The position numbers were made by a program, and so were the translations under genes. Positions 45,670-55,796 of a stretch of 64,000 nt of DNA are shown piece after piece. This DNA is from an uncultured Microbacterium sp. GTDB lineage: Bacteria; Actinomycetota; Actinomycetes; Actinomycetales; Microbacteriaceae. The notes beneath the pieces are model-generated. The model did no database searches. It was not told the origin of the DNA and saw only the letters and a list, made by a program, of their open reading frames with translations. Location: contig NZ_CAMFHZ010000004.1 in NCBI RefSeq assembly GCF_945952435.1, forward strand, positions 1 through 64,000. The letters are read 5' to 3'. Within the stretch, counting starts at the first letter, position 1. Each line of letters starts with the position of its first letter.

Positions 45670-47205
45670 ATGACCACCACGGCGACGATCCCCCTGTCGG
45701 AGGCCGACGGTCCCCGCGTGGGAGCGCGCGGCTGGGCGGCGCTGATCGTGCTCATGCTGCCCGTGCTGCTGGTCTCCGTCGACAACACGGTGCTCTCCTT
45801 CGCGCTGCCGGAGATCTCGACGGCGCTGAGCCCCAGCGGCGTGGAGCAGCTCTGGATCATCGACGTGTACCCGCTGGTGCTCGCGGGCCTGCTCGTCACG
45901 ATGGGCACCCTCGGCGACCGGTTCGGGCGTCGGAAGCTCCTGCTCATCGGTGCGACGGGCTTCGCTCTGGTCTCCGCGGCGGCCGCGTTCGCGCCCTCGG
46001 CTGCGCTGCTCATCGCGGCGCGGGCCGCCCTCGGCGTGTTCGGTGCGATGCTCATGCCGTCGACCCTGTCTCTGCTGCGCTCCGTGTTCCAGAACCGGGA
46101 GCAGCGGCGCCTCGCCATCGCGGTCTGGGCCGCGATGTTCTCCGCGGGATCGGCTCTCGGCCCGATCGTCGGGGGAGTGCTCCTCGAGCACTTCGCCTGG
46201 GGATCCGTGTTCCTGCTCGCCGTGCCCGTGCTGATCCCGCTGCTGATCCTCGCCCCCTTCCTGGTGCCGGAGAGTCGCGACCCCCACCCGGGCCGGATCG
46301 ACCTGCTCAGCATCGCGCTCTCGATGGCGACCATGATCCCGGTCGTGTACGCGATCAAGGAGTTCGCGGGCGAGGGCTTCACGCCGCTCGTGGTCGTCCT
46401 CGTCGTGATCGGTGTCGGCGCGGGCTTCCTCTTCGTGCGGCGTCAGCTGCGGGCGGAGAATCCCATGCTGGACATGGCCCTGTTCCGGCGGGGCATGTTC
46501 ACCGGGGCGATCTTGGTCAACCTCCTCAGCGTCGTCGCGCTCGTCGGCTTCTTGTACTACGTCTCGCAGAACCTCCAGCTCGTCCTCGGGCTCACGCCGA
46601 TCGAGTCGGGCCTCGCCCTGATCCCCGGGATGGCGATGATGATCGCCTCCGGTCTCGTCGTCGTGCCTATTGCGCGCCGTGTCCGCCCGCAGGTGCTCGT
46701 GCCGTCGGCCCTCGTCTTCTCCCTCGGCGGCTACCTTGTCGTCGCGTTCACCACGCACGCGCACGGCGTCGCCCCGCTGATCGTCTCCTTCGTGCTGCTC
46801 GGGATCGGCATCGGTGCGGCTGAGACCGTGTCGAACGAGCTGATCCTGGCGGCCGCCCCGCCGGAGAAGGCAGGCGCGGCGAGCGCCGTCTCCGAGACCG
46901 CGTACGAGCTCGGCGCGGTGCTCGGGACGACGATCCTCGGCGGGATCATCACCGCGTTCTACCGGACGGCGATCGCGATCCCCGACGGCGTGCCCGCGGA
47001 CCTCGCGGAGCGTGCCCGCGAGACGCTCGCCGGGGCGTACTCGGTGGCCGAGAAGCTGCCCGCGGCGATGGGCGAGGCGCTGCGGGCGGCCGCGGCGGAC
47101 GCCTTCGGGTCGGGGGTCACGGTGACCTCGCTCATCGGCGGCGCTCTCGTGGTCGCGGCCGGCGTGGTCGCCGCGACGACGCTCGGGCGCCGGCTGGGGA
47201 ACTGA
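45670..47205 (+). CDS. MFS drug exporter, 14-helix DHA2 type
   Basis: A 511-residue transporter like QacA/SmvA. Helix 1 contains [18 protein letters not shown] with the conserved Asp, the helix 2-3 loop is [13 protein letters not shown], and motif C is seen in [20 protein letters not shown]. Family members export cationic biocides and drugs by proton antiport. Controlled by the divergent TetR by inference. Confidence 0.9.
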   Translation: MTTTATIPLSEADGPRVGARGWAALIVLMLPVLLVSVDNTVLSFALPEISTALSPSGVEQLWIIDVYPLVLAGLLVTMGTLGDRFGRRKLLLIGATGFALVSAAAAFAPSAALLIAARAALGVFGAMLMPSTLSLLRSVFQNREQRRLAIAVWAAMFSAGSALGPIVGGVLLEHFAWGSVFLLAVPVLIPLLILAPFLVPESRDPHPGRIDLLSIALSMATMIPVVYAIKEFAGEGFTPLVVVLVVIGVGAGFLFVRRQLRAENPMLDMALFRRGMFTGAILVNLLSVVALVGFLYYVSQNLQLVLGLTPIESGLALIPGMAMMIASGLVVVPIARRVRPQVLVPSALVFSLGGYLVVAFTTHAHGVAPLIVSFVLLGIGIGAAETVSNELILAAAPPEKAGAASAVSETAYELGAVLGTTILGGIITAFYRTAIAIPDGVPADLAERARETLAGAYSVAEKLPAAMGEALRAAAADAFGSGVTVTSLIGGALVVAAGVVAATTLGRRLGN

Positions 47206-47309
47206 CGGCCCGCTGCGGCATCGACGCGCGTCCGACGCAGAGCACGGAACGGCATCGGCCTCCCGATAGCCTGGAGGCCTCCACTCGTATCCATCCGCTA
47301 GGAGGGTCC

Positions 47310-48359
47310 ATGTCCCGTGTCGTGAAGCTGGCCGTCATCCCGGGTGACGGCATCGGTCCCGAGGTCGTCGCCGAGGCGGAGCGGGTGCTCGACGCCGTCA
47401 CCGCGTCCAGCGACGTGACCTTCGAGAAGACCCGCTTCTCGCTCGGCGCCGACCGCTTCCTCGCGACCGGGGACACCCTCACCGACGACGATCTCGCCTC
47501 GATCCGCGCGCACGACGCGATCCTGCTCGGCGCGGTCGGCGGCACCCCCGGCGACGCGCGCCTCAAGGACGCCAACATCGAACGCGGCCTGCTGCTGAAG
47601 CTCCGCTTCGAACTCGACCACTACGTCAACCTGCGCCCGTCCCGGCTCTACGCCGGCGCGCCGGGGCCGCTGGCCGAGCCCGGGGAGATCGACTTCCTCG
47701 TCGTCCGTGAGGGCACGGAGGGGCCGTACGTGGGCAACGGCGGTGCCATCCGCCGGGGCACGCCGCACGAGGTGGCCAACGAGACCAGCGTGAACACGGC
47801 GTTCGGCGTGGAGCGGGTCGTCCGCTACGCGTTCGACGCGGCCGAGAAGCGCCGCAAGAAGGTCACGCTCGTGCACAAGACCAACGTGCTCGTCCACGCC
47901 GGGGCCATCTGGAAGCGGATCGTCGACGAGGTGGCGGCCGAGCATCCCGACGTGGCCGTAGACTACCTGCACGTCGACGCGGCCACGATCTTCCTGGTGA
48001 CCGACCCCTCGCGCTTCGACGTGATCGTCACCGACAACCTCTTCGGGGACATCCTCACGGATCTGGCCGGCGCCGTCACCGGTGGCATCGGCCTCGCCGC
48101 CTCGGGCAACATCAACCCCGAGGGCGCGTTCCCGTCGATGTTCGAGCCCGTGCACGGCTCGGCACCCGACATCGCGGGTCAGCAGAAGGCCGACCCCACC
48201 GCGGCGATCCTCTCCGTCGCGCTGCTCCTGGATCACCTGGGGCTCGCCGAGGAGTCCGCGCGCGTGCAGCGCGCGGTCACGGAGGACATCGCGGAGCGCA
48301 CCGGCGCCCGCACCACTCAGCAGACCGGCACGGCGATCATCGCCCGCCTCCAGGCGTAG
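47310..48359 (+). CDS. leuB: 3-isopropylmalate dehydrogenase
   Basis: Leucine pathway enzyme, 349 aa, oxidising and decarboxylating 3-isopropylmalate. [14 protein letters not shown] opens the protein, [14 protein letters not shown] binds substrate, [13 protein letters not shown] holds the metal aspartates and [13 protein letters not shown] binds NAD. Actinobacterial type. TAGGAGG ribosome site; TAGCCT near 47267 is a -10 candidate. ilvE follows. Confidence 0.96.
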   Translation: MSRVVKLAVIPGDGIGPEVVAEAERVLDAVTASSDVTFEKTRFSLGADRFLATGDTLTDDDLASIRAHDAILLGAVGGTPGDARLKDANIERGLLLKLRFELDHYVNLRPSRLYAGAPGPLAEPGEIDFLVVREGTEGPYVGNGGAIRRGTPHEVANETSVNTAFGVERVVRYAFDAAEKRRKKVTLVHKTNVLVHAGAIWKRIVDEVAAEHPDVAVDYLHVDAATIFLVTDPSRFDVIVTDNLFGDILTDLAGAVTGGIGLAASGNINPEGAFPSMFEPVHGSAPDIAGQQKADPTAAILSVALLLDHLGLAEESARVQRAVTEDIAERTGARTTQQTGTAIIARLQA

Positions 48360-48409
48360 TCTGGATCCCGGCGCAGCCGCCGTCGCCTCGACCTGTCAGG
48401 ACACGAATC

Positions 48410-49528
48410 ATGACCATCGACCTTCCCCTCCAGGCTCCGTCCCCGGCCGGACTGATCTGGCGCGTCACCCGCAACGACGCGCCGACCGCCGACCCCGAGC
48501 GAGAGACGATCCTCGAGAACCCGGGCTTCGGGCAGCATTTCACCGACCACATGGTCGATCTCTGCTGGTCCGAGCAGGGCGGCTGGCACCGCCCGCGCGT
48601 GTCGCCCTATGGCCCGATCGCGTTGGACCCCGCCGCGGCCGTGCTGCACTACTCGCAGGAGATCTTCGAAGGCCTCAAGGCCTACCGGCACGCCGACGGC
48701 TCGATCTGGACCTTCCGGCCCGACCGCAACGCGGCCCGCCTGCAGCGCTCCGCGCGCCGCCTCGCGCTTCCCGAACTGCCCACGGAGCTGTTCATCGAGT
48801 CGCTGCGCCAGCTCGTCGCGGTCGACTCTGCGTGGGTCCCGGGCAATGCGGAGGAGAGCCTGTACCTGCGGCCGTTCATGTTCGCCAAGGAGGCCTTCCT
48901 CGGCGTCCGGGCGGCGAAGAAGGTCGCCTACTACCTGATCGCGAGCCCCGCGGGCTCCTATTTCCCGGGCGGCGTCCAGCCGGTCAACATCTGGCTCTCG
49001 AAGGACTATGCGCGTGCGGGCCACGGCGGCACGGGCGCGGCCAAGACGGGCGGCAACTACGCCTCCAGCCTGCTTCCGCAGGAGGAGGCGTACAAGAAGG
49101 GCTGCCAGCAGGTCCTCTTCCTCGACGGGGAGTACCTCGAAGAGCTCGGCGGGATGAACATCGTCCTCGTCACGCGCGACGGGCGTCTGCTCACCCCCAA
49201 ATCGGATTCGATCCTCGAAGGCGTGACCGTCGACTCGATCCTTCAGCTGGCGCGGGACCGCGGCCTCGAGGTCGAGCACCGACGCATCACGATCGACGAG
49301 TGGCGCGAGGGAGCGGCGTCCGGCGAGATCGTCGGCGCGTTCGCGTGCGGGACCGCGGCGGTGGTCGTCCCGATCGGCGCGCTCAAGTCCGAGGACTTCG
49401 AGATCGTGCACGACGGGCCGGAGGCGACCGCGCTCGCGATGTCGCTGCGCGAGGAGCTCACCGACATCCAGTACGGCCGCCGGGAGGACACCCACGGCTG
49501 GCTCGTGCGACTCGACGCCGACGCCTGA
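48410..49528 (+). CDS. ilvE: Branched-chain amino-acid aminotransferase
   Basis: PLP-dependent class IV aminotransferase, 372 aa, making the final transamination to leucine, isoleucine and valine. [15 protein letters not shown] is the substrate region, [15 protein letters not shown] contains the PLP-site loop, and GGMNIVLV the late conserved strand. Position after leuB gives a branched-chain pair separate from ilvBNC. Confidence 0.95.
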   Translation: MTIDLPLQAPSPAGLIWRVTRNDAPTADPERETILENPGFGQHFTDHMVDLCWSEQGGWHRPRVSPYGPIALDPAAAVLHYSQEIFEGLKAYRHADGSIWTFRPDRNAARLQRSARRLALPELPTELFIESLRQLVAVDSAWVPGNAEESLYLRPFMFAKEAFLGVRAAKKVAYYLIASPAGSYFPGGVQPVNIWLSKDYARAGHGGTGAAKTGGNYASSLLPQEEAYKKGCQQVLFLDGEYLEELGGMNIVLVTRDGRLLTPKSDSILEGVTVDSILQLARDRGLEVEHRRITIDEWREGAASGEIVGAFACGTAAVVVPIGALKSEDFEIVHDGPEATALAMSLREELTDIQYGRREDTHGWLVRLDADA

Positions 49529-49598
49529 CCCGGGCGCACGGACACCGGCCGCCGAGGCGGCCCACACACTGCGCATCCGCGGAGGAGAGGAAATCGCT

Positions 49599-50654
49599 AT
49601 GCAGCTCGCCATGGTCGGACTCGGACGGATGGGCGGCAACATCGTGCGCCGTCTGCTGCGCGGCGGTCACGAGTGCGTCGTCTACGACGTCAACCCCGAT
49701 GCCGTCGCGACCCTGGAGAAGGAGGGCGCGGTCGGCGCGACCAGCTACGCCGACCTGGCCTCGAAGCTCGACGGCCCGCGGATCGTCTGGCTCATGATCC
49801 CCGCGAGCCTGACCGGCAAGGTCGTGGACGAGCTCGCCGAGGTCCTGCAGCCGGGCGACATCATCATCGACGGCGGCAACTCGAACTACCGCGACGACGT
49901 CCGCCGGGCGAAGGCGCTCACGCCGAAGGGGATCAGCTACGTCGACATCGGCACGAGCGGCGGCGTCTTCGGACTCGAGCGCGGCTACTGCCTCATGGTC
50001 GGCGGACCCGACGAGGCGTTCGACATCATCCGTCCTCTGCTGCGCACGATCGCGCCGGGGGCGGGGGAGGTCGAGCGGACGCCGGGACGCACGGGCGAGC
50101 TCACGGACGAGGAGCTCGGCTTCCTGCACTGCGGGCCGTCGGGCGCGGGCCACTTCGTCAAGATGGTGCACAACGGGATCGAGTACGGCGTCATGGCGGC
50201 GCTCGCGGAGGGTCTCAACCTCCTGGAGAACGCCGATGCCGGGATCCGCGAGGCGGATCACTCCGCCGAGGTCGCGCCGCTGGAGGAGCCCGAGTACTAC
50301 CAGTTCGACATCGACACCCCGAAGGTCGCGGAGCTGTGGCGACGCGGATCCGTCATCTCCTCCTGGCTGCTCGACCTCACGGCCGCGGCGCTGGAGGCCA
50401 ATCCGACCCTGCAGGGACTCGCCGGTCGGGTCTCCGACTCCGGTGAGGGACGCTGGACCGTCAAGGCGGCCGTCGACGTGGGCGTGCCCGTGCCGGTGCT
50501 CGCGGCGTCGCTGTTCGAGCGGTTCGCCTCGCGCGACGAGGACCGCTTCGCCAATCAGGTGCTCTCGGCGATGCGCCTGCAGTTCGGCGGTCACCAGGAG
50601 CTCCCCGCCGGCGACGTGCTGGAAGCCGGTGGCAACAAGGCGGAGCACGCCTGA
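49599..50654 (+). CDS. gnd: 6-phosphogluconate dehydrogenase, decarboxylating (short form)
   Basis: Oxidises and decarboxylates 6-phosphogluconate to ribulose-5-phosphate. The Rossmann motif GLGRMGGNIVRRL, the substrate signature IDGGNSNYRDDVRRAK and FVKMVHNGIEYG with the catalytic Lys and His-Asn are all present. The 351-residue length marks the short GntZ/Gnd2 form, often NAD-dependent. AGGAGAGG precedes ATG 49599. A hairpin terminator follows. Confidence 0.93.
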   Translation: MQLAMVGLGRMGGNIVRRLLRGGHECVVYDVNPDAVATLEKEGAVGATSYADLASKLDGPRIVWLMIPASLTGKVVDELAEVLQPGDIIIDGGNSNYRDDVRRAKALTPKGISYVDIGTSGGVFGLERGYCLMVGGPDEAFDIIRPLLRTIAPGAGEVERTPGRTGELTDEELGFLHCGPSGAGHFVKMVHNGIEYGVMAALAEGLNLLENADAGIREADHSAEVAPLEEPEYYQFDIDTPKVAELWRRGSVISSWLLDLTAAALEANPTLQGLAGRVSDSGEGRWTVKAAVDVGVPVPVLAASLFERFASRDEDRFANQVLSAMRLQFGGHQELPAGDVLEAGGNKAEHA

Positions 50655-50662
50655 TCGCCTTC

Positions 50663-50700
50663 GCGGCCCTTCGACGCCCGCCCGGCCGTCGAAGGGCCGC
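50663..50700 (+). terminator. Hairpin terminator after gnd
   Basis: 14-bp perfect stem starting GCGGCCCTTCGACG (50663-50676) with its complement at 50687-50700 and a 10-nt loop. No T-run. Confidence 0.8.
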
Positions 50701-50731
50701 GCACCTCCCGCGGCGTGGCTAGGCTGGAGCG

Positions 50732-51511
50732 GTGAAGATCGCGCGGTTCAGCCATGACGACGGCATCAAGTACGGCATCCTCGACGACGGCGACCTGGTG
50801 GTGCTGGCCGGGGATCCGATGTTCGCGGGATACGAGCCCACGGGGGAGCGCGTGCCGCTCGCCGATGCCGCGCTGCTCGCGCCGGTGATCCCGCGCTCGA
50901 AGGTGGTGTGCGTCGGACGCAACTACCACGATCATGCGGCGGAGCTCGGCAACGTCGCACCGGAGGAGCCCATGCTCTTCCTCAAGCCCAACACCGCCGT
51001 GATCGGCCCGGGCGACACGATCGTGCGGCCGAGCGCTCTCTCGGAGCGCACCGATTACGAGGGCGAGCTCGTCGCCGTGATCGGCCGCATCGCCAAGAAC
51101 GTGAGCACCGAGAACGCCCTCGACTACGTTTTCGGCTACACGATCGGCGACGACGTGACCGCCCGTGACCTGCAGCGCAAGGACGGCCAGTGGTCGCGGG
51201 CCAAGGGCTTCGACACCTTTTGCCCGCTGGGGCCGTGGATCGAGACGGAGTTCGATCCGGCGGACGCGGAGCTCACGACCCGCGTCAACGGCGAGGTCCG
51301 CCAGCACGCCCCGCTCAGCGACATGATCCATTCCGTCGCGGACATCATCGCGTACGCGTCGGCGGTGTTCACCCTGCTCCCCGGGGACGTCATCATGACG
51401 GGCACGCCCGCGGGCGTCGGCGAGTTCCAGGCCGGGGACACGATCGAGGTCGAGATCACCGGCATCGGCACGCTGCGCAACCCCGCGCGCGACGCACTCC
51501 CGGCCGCGTGA
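50732..51511 (+). CDS. Fumarylacetoacetate hydrolase family protein
   Basis: A 259-residue FAH-fold protein: VGRNYHDHAAELG, metal acids in DYEGELVAVIGR, FGYTIGDDVTARDLQ and GDVIMTGTPAGVG. It is shorter than the fucose-cluster paralogue and is the common actinobacterial version found next to gltX; substrate unknown (oxaloacetate decarboxylase or acylpyruvase activities are known in the family). TAGGCT (50720-50725) puts the transcription start at GTG 50732. Overlaps the MFS gene. Confidence 0.88.
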   Translation: MKIARFSHDDGIKYGILDDGDLVVLAGDPMFAGYEPTGERVPLADAALLAPVIPRSKVVCVGRNYHDHAAELGNVAPEEPMLFLKPNTAVIGPGDTIVRPSALSERTDYEGELVAVIGRIAKNVSTENALDYVFGYTIGDDVTARDLQRKDGQWSRAKGFDTFCPLGPWIETEFDPADAELTTRVNGEVRQHAPLSDMIHSVADIIAYASAVFTLLPGDVIMTGTPAGVGEFQAGDTIEVEITGIGTLRNPARDALPAA

Positions 51512-52773
51512 GCATCACGACGGTCGCGCTCGACGAGCGCGCCCGCGTCCAGCGACGCACCGTGCGGATCCTGTCCCTGGGGCAGGTGCTCGGCGGAATC
51601 GCGTTCGGGGCGACGGTGTCGCTCGGCGCGCTGCTCGCGGCCGACATCTCCGGAAGCGACGCGCTCTCCGGGCTCGCGACCGCGTCGGTGACGCTCGGCG
51701 CGGCCCTCGCCGCCATCCCTCTCGCCCGTTTCGCAGCGCGCCGGGGACGACGGTTCGCGCTGACGCTGGGGAACCTGCTCGCCCTCGTGGGGATCGTCGT
51801 CGTCCTCGCCGCCGCCGCGGTGCGCGTGTTCCCGTTCCTGCTCGTCGGGATCGTGATGATCGGCATGGGCAATGCGGGCAACCTCCAGTCCCGGTTCGCG
51901 GCGACCGATCTCGCCCCGCCGCAGCATCGCGGACGGGATCTGTCGATCGTGGTCTGGGCGACGACGATCGGCGGCGTCGCCGGTCCGCTCCTGCTCGGTT
52001 CGGGCGAGCACCTCGGCCACACGCTGGGAATGCCTCCGCACACCGGCTCGTACCTGTTCTCGCTCGTGGCGCAGATCGCGGCGTTCGCGCTCTACCTGAT
52101 CGCGCTGCGTCCGGATCCACTCCTCACCGCGCGGGCGCTGGGGGAGACCGGAGGCACCGCGGCGGCCGTCGAGCGCGCAGATCGTCCCGTCGCGGCCCGT
52201 TACGCAATCTTCGCGATCGCCGGTTCGCACGTCACGATGGCCGCGGTCATGGCGATGACGCCGGTGCATCTCTCGCACATGGCGATGGGCGGGATGTCCG
52301 GATCCCCGGCGAGCGGCGGAGCGGAGGAGATGGACGTCACGGTGATCGTGGGCCTCACGATCGCGCTGCACGTCGCCGGCATGTACGGGCTGTCCCCGGT
52401 CTTCGGGATCCTCGCGGACCGGTGGGGGCGACTGCGCACGGTGCTGCTCGGACAGGGGCTGCTCGTCGCGTCGCTCTGCTTCGCGATGCTGGCGGGGGAG
52501 ACGACGTGGGGCGTGATCGTCGCGCTGATCCTCCTCGGCCTCGGCTGGAGCGCAGCCACGGTGGCGGGAGCCGCGCTGCTCACGGAGGCGTCCGCTCCCG
52601 CGCTGCGCACGCGCCGTCAGGGGCGCAGCGACTCGCTGATGAGCCTGAGCGCCGCCGGCGGCGCGGTGCTCGCGGGGATCATCCTGCAGTCGTCCTCCTA
52701 CGCGGGTCTGGCGATCGCCGCTCTCGTGGTCGTCGTGGCGATCGTCGCGCTGTCGCCGCTCGGCAGGCGGTGA
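51508..52773 (+). CDS. MFS transporter
   Basis: A 421-residue MFS protein with 12 likely helices. The loop FAARRGRRFALTLGN is an atypical motif A, and a Met/His-rich stretch HLSHMAMGGMSGSP lies in a central extracytoplasmic loop. GTG 51508 overlaps the FAH stop, so they are co-translated. Substrate unknown; the Met/His segment could contact metal (speculative). Confidence 0.83.
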   Translation: MSITTVALDERARVQRRTVRILSLGQVLGGIAFGATVSLGALLAADISGSDALSGLATASVTLGAALAAIPLARFAARRGRRFALTLGNLLALVGIVVVLAAAAVRVFPFLLVGIVMIGMGNAGNLQSRFAATDLAPPQHRGRDLSIVVWATTIGGVAGPLLLGSGEHLGHTLGMPPHTGSYLFSLVAQIAAFALYLIALRPDPLLTARALGETGGTAAAVERADRPVAARYAIFAIAGSHVTMAAVMAMTPVHLSHMAMGGMSGSPASGGAEEMDVTVIVGLTIALHVAGMYGLSPVFGILADRWGRLRTVLLGQGLLVASLCFAMLAGETTWGVIVALILLGLGWSAATVAGAALLTEASAPALRTRRQGRSDSLMSLSAAGGAVLAGIILQSSSYAGLAIAALVVVVAIVALSPLGRR

Positions 52774-52814
52774 CGAGAGGACCAGCGGCCGGCCCGAACT
52801 AGAATCGAAGGGCT

Positions 52815-54323
52815 ATGGCTACTCCCGATCCCCGCACCACGACCGCGTCCGGTGCCGACGTCCGCGTCCGCTTCTGCCCGTCCCCGACAGGCCTGCCGCA
52901 CGTCGGCATGGTCCGCACCGCGCTGTACAACTGGGCGTACGCCCGGCACACCGGCGGAAAGCTCGTGTTCCGCATCGAGGACACGGATGCGGCGCGGGAC
53001 AGCGAGGAGAGCTTCCGACAGCTCGTCGACGCGCTCACCTGGCTCAAGATCGACTGGGACGAGGGCGTCGAGGTCGGTGGGCCGCACGGTCCGTACCGCC
53101 AGTCCGAGCGCGGCGAAATCTATCGTGACGTCATCGCGAAGCTCGTCGAAGCCGGGTCGGTCTACGAGAGCTATTCGACGGCGGAGGAGATCGACGCCCG
53201 CAACGAGGCGAACGGTCGGGCCAAGCAACTCGGCTACGACAACTACGACCGGGATCTCACGGAGGAGCAGAAGGCGGCGTTCCGCGCCGAAGGGCGTCAG
53301 CCGGCGTTGCGCCTCCGCGTGCCGGACGAAGACGTCACCTACGTCGACCTGATCCGTGGCGAGGTGACCTTCCCCGCCGGATCCTTCCCCGACTTCGTGG
53401 TGGTCCGTCCCAACGGCGCACCGCTGTACACGCTGGTCAACCCCGTGGACGACGCTCTCATGGGGATCACGCACGTGCTCCGCGGGGAAGACCTCATGCC
53501 GTCCACGGCCCGTCAGCTCGCCCTCTACTCGGCGCTCATCGATGCCGGGATCACCACGTTCGTGCCGCGCTTCGCGCACATGCCGCTCGTGCTGGGGGAG
53601 ACGGGCAACAAGAAGCTGAGCAAGCGCGATCCGCAGGCAGACCTCTTCCTGCACCGCGAGCGCGGCTTCATCCACGAGGGCCTGCTGAACTACCTGGCGC
53701 TGCTGGGCTGGTCGATCGGGCCCGACCGCGACGTGTTCTCGCTGGAGGAGTTCACCGCCGCGTTCGACATCGTGAACGTCAACCCGAACCCGGCGCGCTT
53801 CGACCAGAAGAAGGCCGAGTCCATCAACGGCGACCACATCCGTCTGCTGGGGGAGCGGGACTTCGCGGAGCGGATCCTGCCGTACCTCGCCGCGGCGGAC
53901 GTCTTCGAGGGGGAGCCCACTCACGAGCAGATCGTGCTGGCCTTCCGTGCGGCGCCGCTCGTGCAGGAGCGCGTGCAGCTCCTCGGCGAGGTACCGGGCA
54001 TGCTCGGCTTCCTCTTCGCGAAGGACGTGTCGTACGAGGCCGACGCCCTCAAGGGCCTGCCCGAGAACGCGGCCGAGGTCCTGACCGCGTGCGCGGCTGC
54101 TCTGGAGCCGCTGGACGTGTTCACGCCCGAGGCGATCCAGGAGGCGCTGTCGTCCGCGCTCGTCGACGGGCTCGGGCTCAAGCCCCGGGTCGCCTACGGG
54201 CCGCCGCGCGTGGCGATCACCGGTCGGCGCGTGTCGCCGCCGCTCTTCGAGTCGATGGAGCTGCTGGGCAAGGACGAGACGCTGCGCCGTCTGCGCGCGC
54301 TCGCGGAGCTGCGGACGGCCTGA
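52815..54323 (+). CDS. gltX: Glutamyl-tRNA synthetase
   Basis: Class I synthetase charging tRNA-Glu and, in organisms lacking GlnRS, also tRNA-Gln for later amidation. The HIGH-type motif is [18 protein letters not shown] near residue 21 and the KMSKS-type motif is KKLSKRDP near residue 265. Length 502 aa. TAGAAT at 52800-52805 gives a near-leaderless mRNA. tRNA-Gln lies immediately downstream, a common actinobacterial grouping. Confidence 0.97.
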   Translation: MATPDPRTTTASGADVRVRFCPSPTGLPHVGMVRTALYNWAYARHTGGKLVFRIEDTDAARDSEESFRQLVDALTWLKIDWDEGVEVGGPHGPYRQSERGEIYRDVIAKLVEAGSVYESYSTAEEIDARNEANGRAKQLGYDNYDRDLTEEQKAAFRAEGRQPALRLRVPDEDVTYVDLIRGEVTFPAGSFPDFVVVRPNGAPLYTLVNPVDDALMGITHVLRGEDLMPSTARQLALYSALIDAGITTFVPRFAHMPLVLGETGNKKLSKRDPQADLFLHRERGFIHEGLLNYLALLGWSIGPDRDVFSLEEFTAAFDIVNVNPNPARFDQKKAESINGDHIRLLGERDFAERILPYLAAADVFEGEPTHEQIVLAFRAAPLVQERVQLLGEVPGMLGFLFAKDVSYEADALKGLPENAAEVLTACAAALEPLDVFTPEAIQEALSSALVDGLGLKPRVAYGPPRVAITGRRVSPPLFESMELLGKDETLRRLRALAELRTA

Positions 54324-54415
54324 TCGGGCGACGCGCGCGGGATCCCGCTCCGGTTTGGATCCCGCGCGCCGCTCGGGTAAGCTTGAACCTCGGTGCGAGA
54401 CCCCGGTTTCGCCCT

Positions 54416-54490
54416 TGGGGTATGGTGTAATTGGCAACACGGCTGATTCTGGTTCAGTTGTTCTTGGTTCGAGTCCAGGTACCCCAGCCA
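54416..54490 (+). tRNA. tRNA-Gln (anticodon CTG)
   Basis: A 75-nt cloverleaf with acceptor TGGGGTA pairing TACCCCA, anticodon loop TTCTGGT giving CTG (reads CAG), T-arm TTGGTTCGAGTCCAGG and encoded CCA. TAAGCT near 54378 is a possible -10. Confidence 0.97.
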
Positions 54491-54496
54491 CAGAGA

Positions 54497-54540
54497 AGGC
54501 CCGGAAACACTGAGGAAAATCAGTGATCCGGGCCTCTGTT
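54497..54540 (+). terminator. Terminator after tRNA-Gln
   Basis: Outer arms AGGCCCGG (54497-54504) and CCGGGCCT (54528-54535), inner ACTGA/TCAGT, followed by a T-rich stretch. Confidence 0.8.
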
Positions 54541-54597
54541 GTTGGAGGCGGCGGAACGCCGAGCTGCGGAAGAATCCCCGGTAGACGCGCGGGAGGC

Positions 54598-55113
54598 TCA
54601 GTGGCCGCGCAGGTCCCAGTCCTCGTGGAGCCACGATGGAGCGTCGCCCCACATGTATACGAGGAAGCGGTCGGACTGATCTGATTGGGTGAGAAGTCCT
54701 GAAAGGCCTCTGATGTCTTGGAGCTGCGACGAATCGCCTTGTCGCACGTTGATTGTGGTCGGGTACTCGGAGGTCCGAGACTCATCGAGAGTATCTGCTT
54801 GCTGAGCATAGTAAGACTCAAGTTCAGCAATGGGTAGATGGCTCTGGATCAACATTGCGCCGAGATACTGCATGCCGTTGCCGTTGCCCACGAGCTTGCC
54901 CGCTCGTGAGTATGAATCGACCAACTGCGTGTCCGGCGGGAGCGGCATCGAGACGAGTTGATTCTTAACGGCGTCGGCTGCTGCATCGTTCTGCGCCGAG
55001 ATGGCGATTCCACCGATGACCGGAGCCAGGATGACGGCGACTACAACGACCACGGCAACCAACCATCCGTTGGGCCGGCGTCTGAGCGTTGTGCGGGAGG
55101 GCGCAGCGGTCAT
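54598..55113 (-). CDS. Hypothetical membrane-anchored protein, lower G+C
   Basis: A 171-residue protein with a basic N-terminus, one transmembrane helix (WLVAVVVVVAVILAPVIGGI) and a soluble extracytoplasmic part without Cys. No family recognised. Base composition is visibly more A+T-rich than neighbours. ATG 55119 is in frame, but minus-strand TAGGCT (55126-55121) ends seven bases before ATG 55113, favouring that start and a leaderless mRNA. It sits between tRNA-Gln and an integrase stump, so horizontal arrival is likely. Confidence 0.7.
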   Translation of the reverse strand: MTAAPSRTTLRRRPNGWLVAVVVVVAVILAPVIGGIAISAQNDAAADAVKNQLVSMPLPPDTQLVDSYSRAGKLVGNGNGMQYLGAMLIQSHLPIAELESYYAQQADTLDESRTSEYPTTINVRQGDSSQLQDIRGLSGLLTQSDQSDRFLVYMWGDAPSWLHEDWDLRGH

Positions 55114-55129
55114 GTCCATGAGCCTAACC

Positions 55130-55252
55130 TCAGCCGATCTGCGCTAAGGGAGCGAGCTTCTTGCTCGCAACGGCTGCGAGGCGGGCCATGGCGTCGGTGT
55201 GGTCGTCGCTGAACCGGTGCAGGTACAGATGCACGGTGTCGGGCGCAGGAAC
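55130..55252 (-). pseudogene. C-terminal stump of a tyrosine recombinase (integrase)
   Basis: Immediately after the thioredoxin stop and in the same frame, about 40 residues read VHLYLHRFSDDHTDAMARL and end KLAPLAQIG before TGA 55130-55132. The HLYLHRFSDDHTDAM pattern resembles the final helix of phage-type integrases (usually YxHLFPDD). No catalytic box remains. Short length limits certainty. Confidence 0.5.
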
Positions 55253-55645
55253 TCAGACCTCGGCGCCGGGGGCGTGCTGGCCGTGCTCCTCGGCTTCGGC
55301 GACCTGTGCACGGACGTCGTCCATGTCGAGCGCACGGATCTGCTCGATGAGCGAGTCGAGCGCAGGGGCGGGCAGGGCACCGGCCTGTGCGAACACGCCG
55401 ATGCCGTCGCGGAACGCCATGAGGGTGGGGATCGAGGTGATCTGCGCCATCGCCGCGAGCTGCTGCTCCGCCTCGGTGTCGACCTTGCCGAACACGATGT
55501 CGGGGTGCTGCTCGGAGGCCTTCTCGAAGATCGGACCGAACATGCGGCAGGGACCGCACCATTCTGCCCAGAAGTCCACGAGGACGATGCCGTCCTCGGT
55601 CACGGTCTTCTCGAAGTCCTCGAGCGTCAGCGCGGTCGTGCTCAT
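55253..55645 (-). CDS. trxA: Thioredoxin
   Basis: A 130-residue thioredoxin with WAEWCGPCRMFGPIFE at about residue 27 and the cis-Pro segment ITSIPTLMAF near 74. The C-terminal 25 residues are an acidic extension. GGAAGGG precedes ATG 55645. The end of the gene abuts the integrase stump, so its natural downstream neighbour has been replaced. Confidence 0.94.
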   Translation of the reverse strand: MSTTALTLEDFEKTVTEDGIVLVDFWAEWCGPCRMFGPIFEKASEQHPDIVFGKVDTEAEQQLAAMAQITSIPTLMAFRDGIGVFAQAGALPAPALDSLIEQIRALDMDDVRAQVAEAEEHGQHAPGAEV

Positions 55646-55796
55646 GATGGGATCCCTTCCGAGGTGGTCTTCCACGCTACTCCGCGCGAGGGGCGCGCGG
55701 CGCGTTTCCCGGGCGCACGTTTGTCAACCCCGGGTCGGGGAGGACGAGGAACCATATCGTTAACCGGGTTAGCGGATTCCGGCCTGGGAGGTACGA

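Noticed and set aside
54460..55260. Attachment-site duplication of the tRNA-Gln 3' end
   Set aside because: I looked for a second copy of the last 18-20 tRNA bases near the integrase stump and found only a 7-base CAGGTAC match.
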